Assembly (NCBI GenBank): GCA_017409345.1
Contig: JAFQSX010000017.1
Location: 62,001 to 126,000, forward strand
Direction: 5' to 3'
Source of the DNA: Muribaculaceae bacterium
GTDB lineage: Bacteria > Bacteroidota > Bacteroidia > Bacteroidales > Muribaculaceae
DNA length: 64,000 nt
The notes under the pieces were generated by a model. It saw only the letters and a list, made by a program, of their open reading frames with translations. It was not told where the DNA came from and did not search any database. The position numbers and the translations under genes are program-made. Of this stretch, positions 61,179 through 64,000 are shown in pieces. Numbering within the stretch: the stretch's first letter is position 1; each line of letters begins with the position of its first letter.

Positions 61179-64000
61179 TTACTTGATGTAAACTTTAGAA
61201 GAACGGTTGCCTTGAAGTTTAATGTAGATGCCATTAGAAGGATTAGCGACTTCTACACCTTGGAGGTTGAAGTAACGAGCTGGAGCGTCAACATTTTCGT
61301 CAACGATTTCAGTTTCGATATTTTCAACACCAGTCATTTCAACAGCGAATAGGAATTTTTCAGCAACTGTACCTGGAACGAAGTGGTAGATGTGTACTGA
61401 GTTTTCTGTATTAGGAACAGCGATGAAGCTACCGAAGCAAGCACCAAGACCGGTCTTTTCACCTTCACTCCAACATGCTTCAAGAGCGCCTTCTCCGTTA
61501 AAGATACCGAAGATTGAGCCACGAGTATTTGATGTACCATCTGAAGTCATTGGCATGATGAAGTAAGACTTATCGTAGAGTTGGAACCAATCGAAACCTT
61601 CTACTGATGCGTTAGCTACAGTGTGACCTGCAGATGATTTTTCAGAGAATGTCCAAGCCTTAACCATGTCAGAGTTGTCATCATTCCAAGCGAATACGCT
61701 ACCTGGAACAGAACGTGAACGCAAGATGAATGCATTTGACAAGTCGTTGTTATCGTCCATAAGAGCATCGATTTCAGCTACAGTAGCGAATGCAGGTTGT
61801 GGACAGCATGAAGTAGTAAGTCCTACACCTGCGATTGGGTTAGTAACTTGAGTGTAGTCAGTATCAACCGCACCATTCTTAATCTTAACAACGAGAATTG
61901 CAGTACCACCATTAGGAGTGATGAATGCATAACCACCTTCGCTTGAAAGCATGTTACCACGGATACGGCCTAATTGGTCACAACGTCCTGGAGTCCAACC
62001 TTCGATAGCGCTCAAGTCAATCTTATAAGTTGATTTGAGGTCGGCAGAGATAAGAGTGTAGTTAGAACCTGAAGCAGCACCTGCGAAACCAGTGTTAACA
62101 AGGATATTACCAGCGTCGTCACAAGCGATACCTGTACCAATAGTTTGGTTATAGTTTGCAGTAAGAGCTGCAGAAGGATCGTAGTAAGTAGCAGAACCGG
62201 TAGATGTTATTTCCAAAATCTTATTGTTAGCTTTGTCGTTCACGAGAAGTTTGCCGTTAGAAACAGCAGCGAAACGAACGTCACCTGTAGCTGCTTGACC
62301 GGGAACACTTGAAGTGTTTTGCCATACCTTAGTGAGACCAAGAGCAAGAGCAGAATTTGCTTTACCCTTCAAAGTTACTTTTTGAGTAGTTGCACCATCA
62401 GAAGTCAATGTGAGAGTAGCAGTGTGGCTACCTACAGCAGAAGGATTATAAGTTACTTTAATAGTACCACCTGTTGTTCCGAGAGAAGTCTTATCGATAG
62501 AGAATGCAGCGTCACCGGCAAGAGCAACATTGATATTACCGGTCAAGTAAGAACCGGTGATAGTGATGTCTTGAGATTTAGATACTTTTTCAGTTGTTTC
62601 GATAGAAACTTCAGAAGGAGCAGAGATAGTAGGAACTTTTTCGTAAGTGTAAGTAGGAGCAGTACCGTGTTTGTAGTAAGCGATACCTTGGTTGTGAATC
62701 AATACCCACATTTCAACACCTGCATCACCGTTCACGTTAACACAGATACTTGAAGAAAGAGTAGTGTTACGAGTTGTTGAACTCATACCTGCTGAAGGAT
62801 AGTTACCTGAGTTCTTAAGACCTTCAACAGCCCAACCAGCGCTACCATCGATAAGAACAGCACGACCACCAAGAAGAGTAGTAGTTTTGATTTCATCGGC
62901 AGTTGCAGCAGAACCGGCTTTAGTTACTGCTTGATAGTCAACAGCGAATGCATATTTGTTACCTTTGAATGAGAAAGGAACGAAGTCGTTACCACAACCG
63001 TGGAATGCTGCTTCTACGTTGAATGCAGTGTTAGGAATAGAAGCTGTCAACTCACCACCGGCAGTAATTTGAGATGGGAAGTGTTGTTGACCTGCTACCC
63101 AGAAGTTATTTCCATCAGGAATTGCACGTGGAGACATACCAATGATAAATGCATCGATATCAGCAACTACAGGAGTTTTAGATGCAGTGCCGTTAGAAAG
63201 AGCGTAAGTAACGAGTGAGTTACAGTTACCATTCTTAGCGTTACCATCAGCATCGGTATAGTCACGAGTTTGTTGAGCGAGGTAAACAAGTTTACCACTT
63301 GTCAAGTTACCTTGTACTTCGATAGCGTCACCAATACGAGTCATTCCACCGAGGTCGGTAGTTTCAAGAAGTACGCGAGGAGCAGCATCATCATTATCCC
63401 AAATGTAAACTTTGAGAGTCTTCATTGCATCGTTAGTTGACAATGCGATGTTAGTACCGATAAGTTTACCATCAACGTAAGCAACGTCAACAAGTTTCAA
63501 AGCACCACCTGAAACACCAGTCATGTTAAGGTCTTTGATGTGTTCAGCAGTTTGAGCCTTAATAACTTTCACAACACCATTAGTAGCGTCAACTACATAA
63601 AGTTTACCGTCACCAAATGCCATGTTACGATAGTTAGTCCAGTTAGCCATCCAACCGGCTTTCTTACCTGATTTTTCAGAGTAGTTCCAACCTTCGGTGA
63701 ATGACAATGGTGGGTTCTTAGCTGTACCGGTTACAACCATAGAAGCTTTGTGAGTTCCACTTACGAATGAGATAGTAGTAGAGTGAGAACCTGCTTTAGA
63801 AGGTTTGTAAATAACATCAAATGTACCACCTGTAGCACCGAGAGAAGTTTTGCTGATAGAGAAGTTAGTGTTATCGCTATTTGAGATAGTGATGTTAGCA
63901 GAAAGAGAAGTACCTGTTACAGTGATAGTCTTAGAAGAAGTATTGCCAACAGGAGTTTCACCGAAACCTGTAGAAGCAGGATTCAAAGAGATACCAGTGT
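61179..64000 (-). CDS. Large secreted modular protein with Ig-like and propeller-like units and a sorting tail (5' end cut off)
   Basis: At least 939 codons; the frame runs past the right edge, so the start is missing and the ATG at 63986 is probably internal. Two similar modules are visible. Each is an Ig-like unit (about 1-90 NPASTGFGETPVGN, TNFSISKTSLGATGGTFDV; and about 455-545 AAFSIDKTSLGTTGGTIKV) followed by a long beta-rich domain (about 93-450 and 550-890) containing LYVVDATNGVVKVIKA and ILEITSTGSATYY, suggesting beta-propellers. The last 40 residues (YFNLQGVEVANPSNGIYIKL, ending SKVYIK) are a Bacteroidales sorting tail. It is expected on the cell surface. No enzyme motif was seen. 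A strong terminator follows. Confidence 0.8.
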   Translation of the reverse strand, partial: TGISLNPASTGFGETPVGNTSSKTITVTGTSLSANITISNSDNTNFSISKTSLGATGGTFDVIYKPSKAGSHSTTISFVSGTHKASMVVTGTAKNPPLSFTEGWNYSEKSGKKAGWMANWTNYRNMAFGDGKLYVVDATNGVVKVIKAQTAEHIKDLNMTGVSGGALKLVDVAYVDGKLIGTNIALSTNDAMKTLKVYIWDNDDAAPRVLLETTDLGGMTRIGDAIEVQGNLTSGKLVYLAQQTRDYTDADGNAKNGNCNSLVTYALSNGTASKTPVVADIDAFIIGMSPRAIPDGNNFWVAGQQHFPSQITAGGELTASIPNTAFNVEAAFHGCGNDFVPFSFKGNKYAFAVDYQAVTKAGSAATADEIKTTTLLGGRAVLIDGSAGWAVEGLKNSGNYPSAGMSSTTRNTTLSSSICVNVNGDAGVEMWVLIHNQGIAYYKHGTAPTYTYEKVPTISAPSEVSIETTEKVSKSQDITITGSYLTGNINVALAGDAAFSIDKTSLGTTGGTIKVTYNPSAVGSHTATLTLTSDGATTQKVTLKGKANSALALGLTKVWQNTSSVPGQAATGDVRFAAVSNGKLLVNDKANNKILEITSTGSATYYDPSAALTANYNQTIGTGIACDDAGNILVNTGFAGAASGSNYTLISADLKSTYKIDLSAIEGWTPGRCDQLGRIRGNMLSSEGGYAFITPNGGTAILVVKIKNGAVDTDYTQVTNPIAGVGLTTSCCPQPAFATVAEIDALMDDNNDLSNAFILRSRSVPGSVFAWNDDNSDMVKAWTFSEKSSAGHTVANASVEGFDWFQLYDKSYFIMPMTSDGTSNTRGSIFGIFNGEGALEACWSEGEKTGLGACFGSFIAVPNTENSVHIYHFVPGTVAEKFLFAVEMTGVENIETEIVDENVDAPARYFNLQGVEVANPSNGIYIKLQGNRSSKVYIK

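Overview
The window looks like a chromosomal segment of a gut-type Bacteroidales, possibly Muribaculaceae or a relative; the family-level guess is an inference. The pointers are a SusC-SusD-SusE-SusF operon, several secreted proteins with C-terminal tails resembling type IX secretion (T9SS) sorting domains, a succinylornithine-type carbamoyltransferase carrying the diagnostic Pro90, the HU / 29-residue COX24-like peptide / RNase G cluster, A+T-rich spacers with few Shine-Dalgarno sequences, and many promoters of the Bacteroidales form TTTG (or TTG) - about 20 nt - TAnnTTTG.

Layout. 1-2.1 kb: a glycogen operon (GH133 debranching enzyme, then a cut-off glycosyltransferase). 2.4-11.5 kb: a polymorphic-toxin locus. 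It has a secreted protein with a sorting tail, an RHS shell protein, an RHS-core protein whose tip is a JAB-like metallopeptidase, a small secreted candidate immunity protein, and an orphan copy of the RHS core without a tip. 11.7-14.5 kb: HU, COX24-like micro-protein, RNase G, ferritin. 14.6-19.0 kb: an SLC13-type permease gene broken into two remnants that share a 418-bp direct repeat (about 98 percent identical). Between them lies an island with a secreted PCMD-like protein, a tyrosine recombinase and a pair of 17-19 bp inverted repeats that look like an invertible switch. 19.1-30.2 kb: housekeeping and envelope genes (sugar-phosphate transferase, DUF349 protein, M16 peptidase, cyclophilin, ECF sigma factor with a membrane partner, CPA2 antiporter, TonB C-terminal protein, asd). 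30.4-36.3 kb: phosphodiester glycosidase-like secreted protein, an unknown exported protein, a MATE exporter and a TPR membrane protein. 36.6-39.5 kb: 2-oxoacid:ferredoxin oxidoreductase (korAB). 39.6-46.2 kb: SUMF1-like lipoprotein, a secreted protein of six 16-residue repeats, SRP RNA, succinylornithine carbamoyltransferase, histidine kinase, a PnuT-like transporter with thiamine pyrophosphokinase, and a Cof-type HAD phosphatase. 46.4-53.9 kb: susCDEF-like glycan uptake operon. 54.3-57.5 kb: DUF4836-like lipoprotein with a small ABC transporter. 57.7-60.5 kb: class I aminotransferase, tyrS and tRNA-Gln. 61.2-64.0 kb: a large secreted modular protein that runs off the end.

The two most interesting areas are the RHS toxin locus, where tip replacement has left a displaced core copy, and the recombinase / inverted-repeat / secreted-protein module that sits inside the broken permease. 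No CRISPR array, rRNA or conjugation genes were seen. Product names come from reading motifs by eye; no database search was run.
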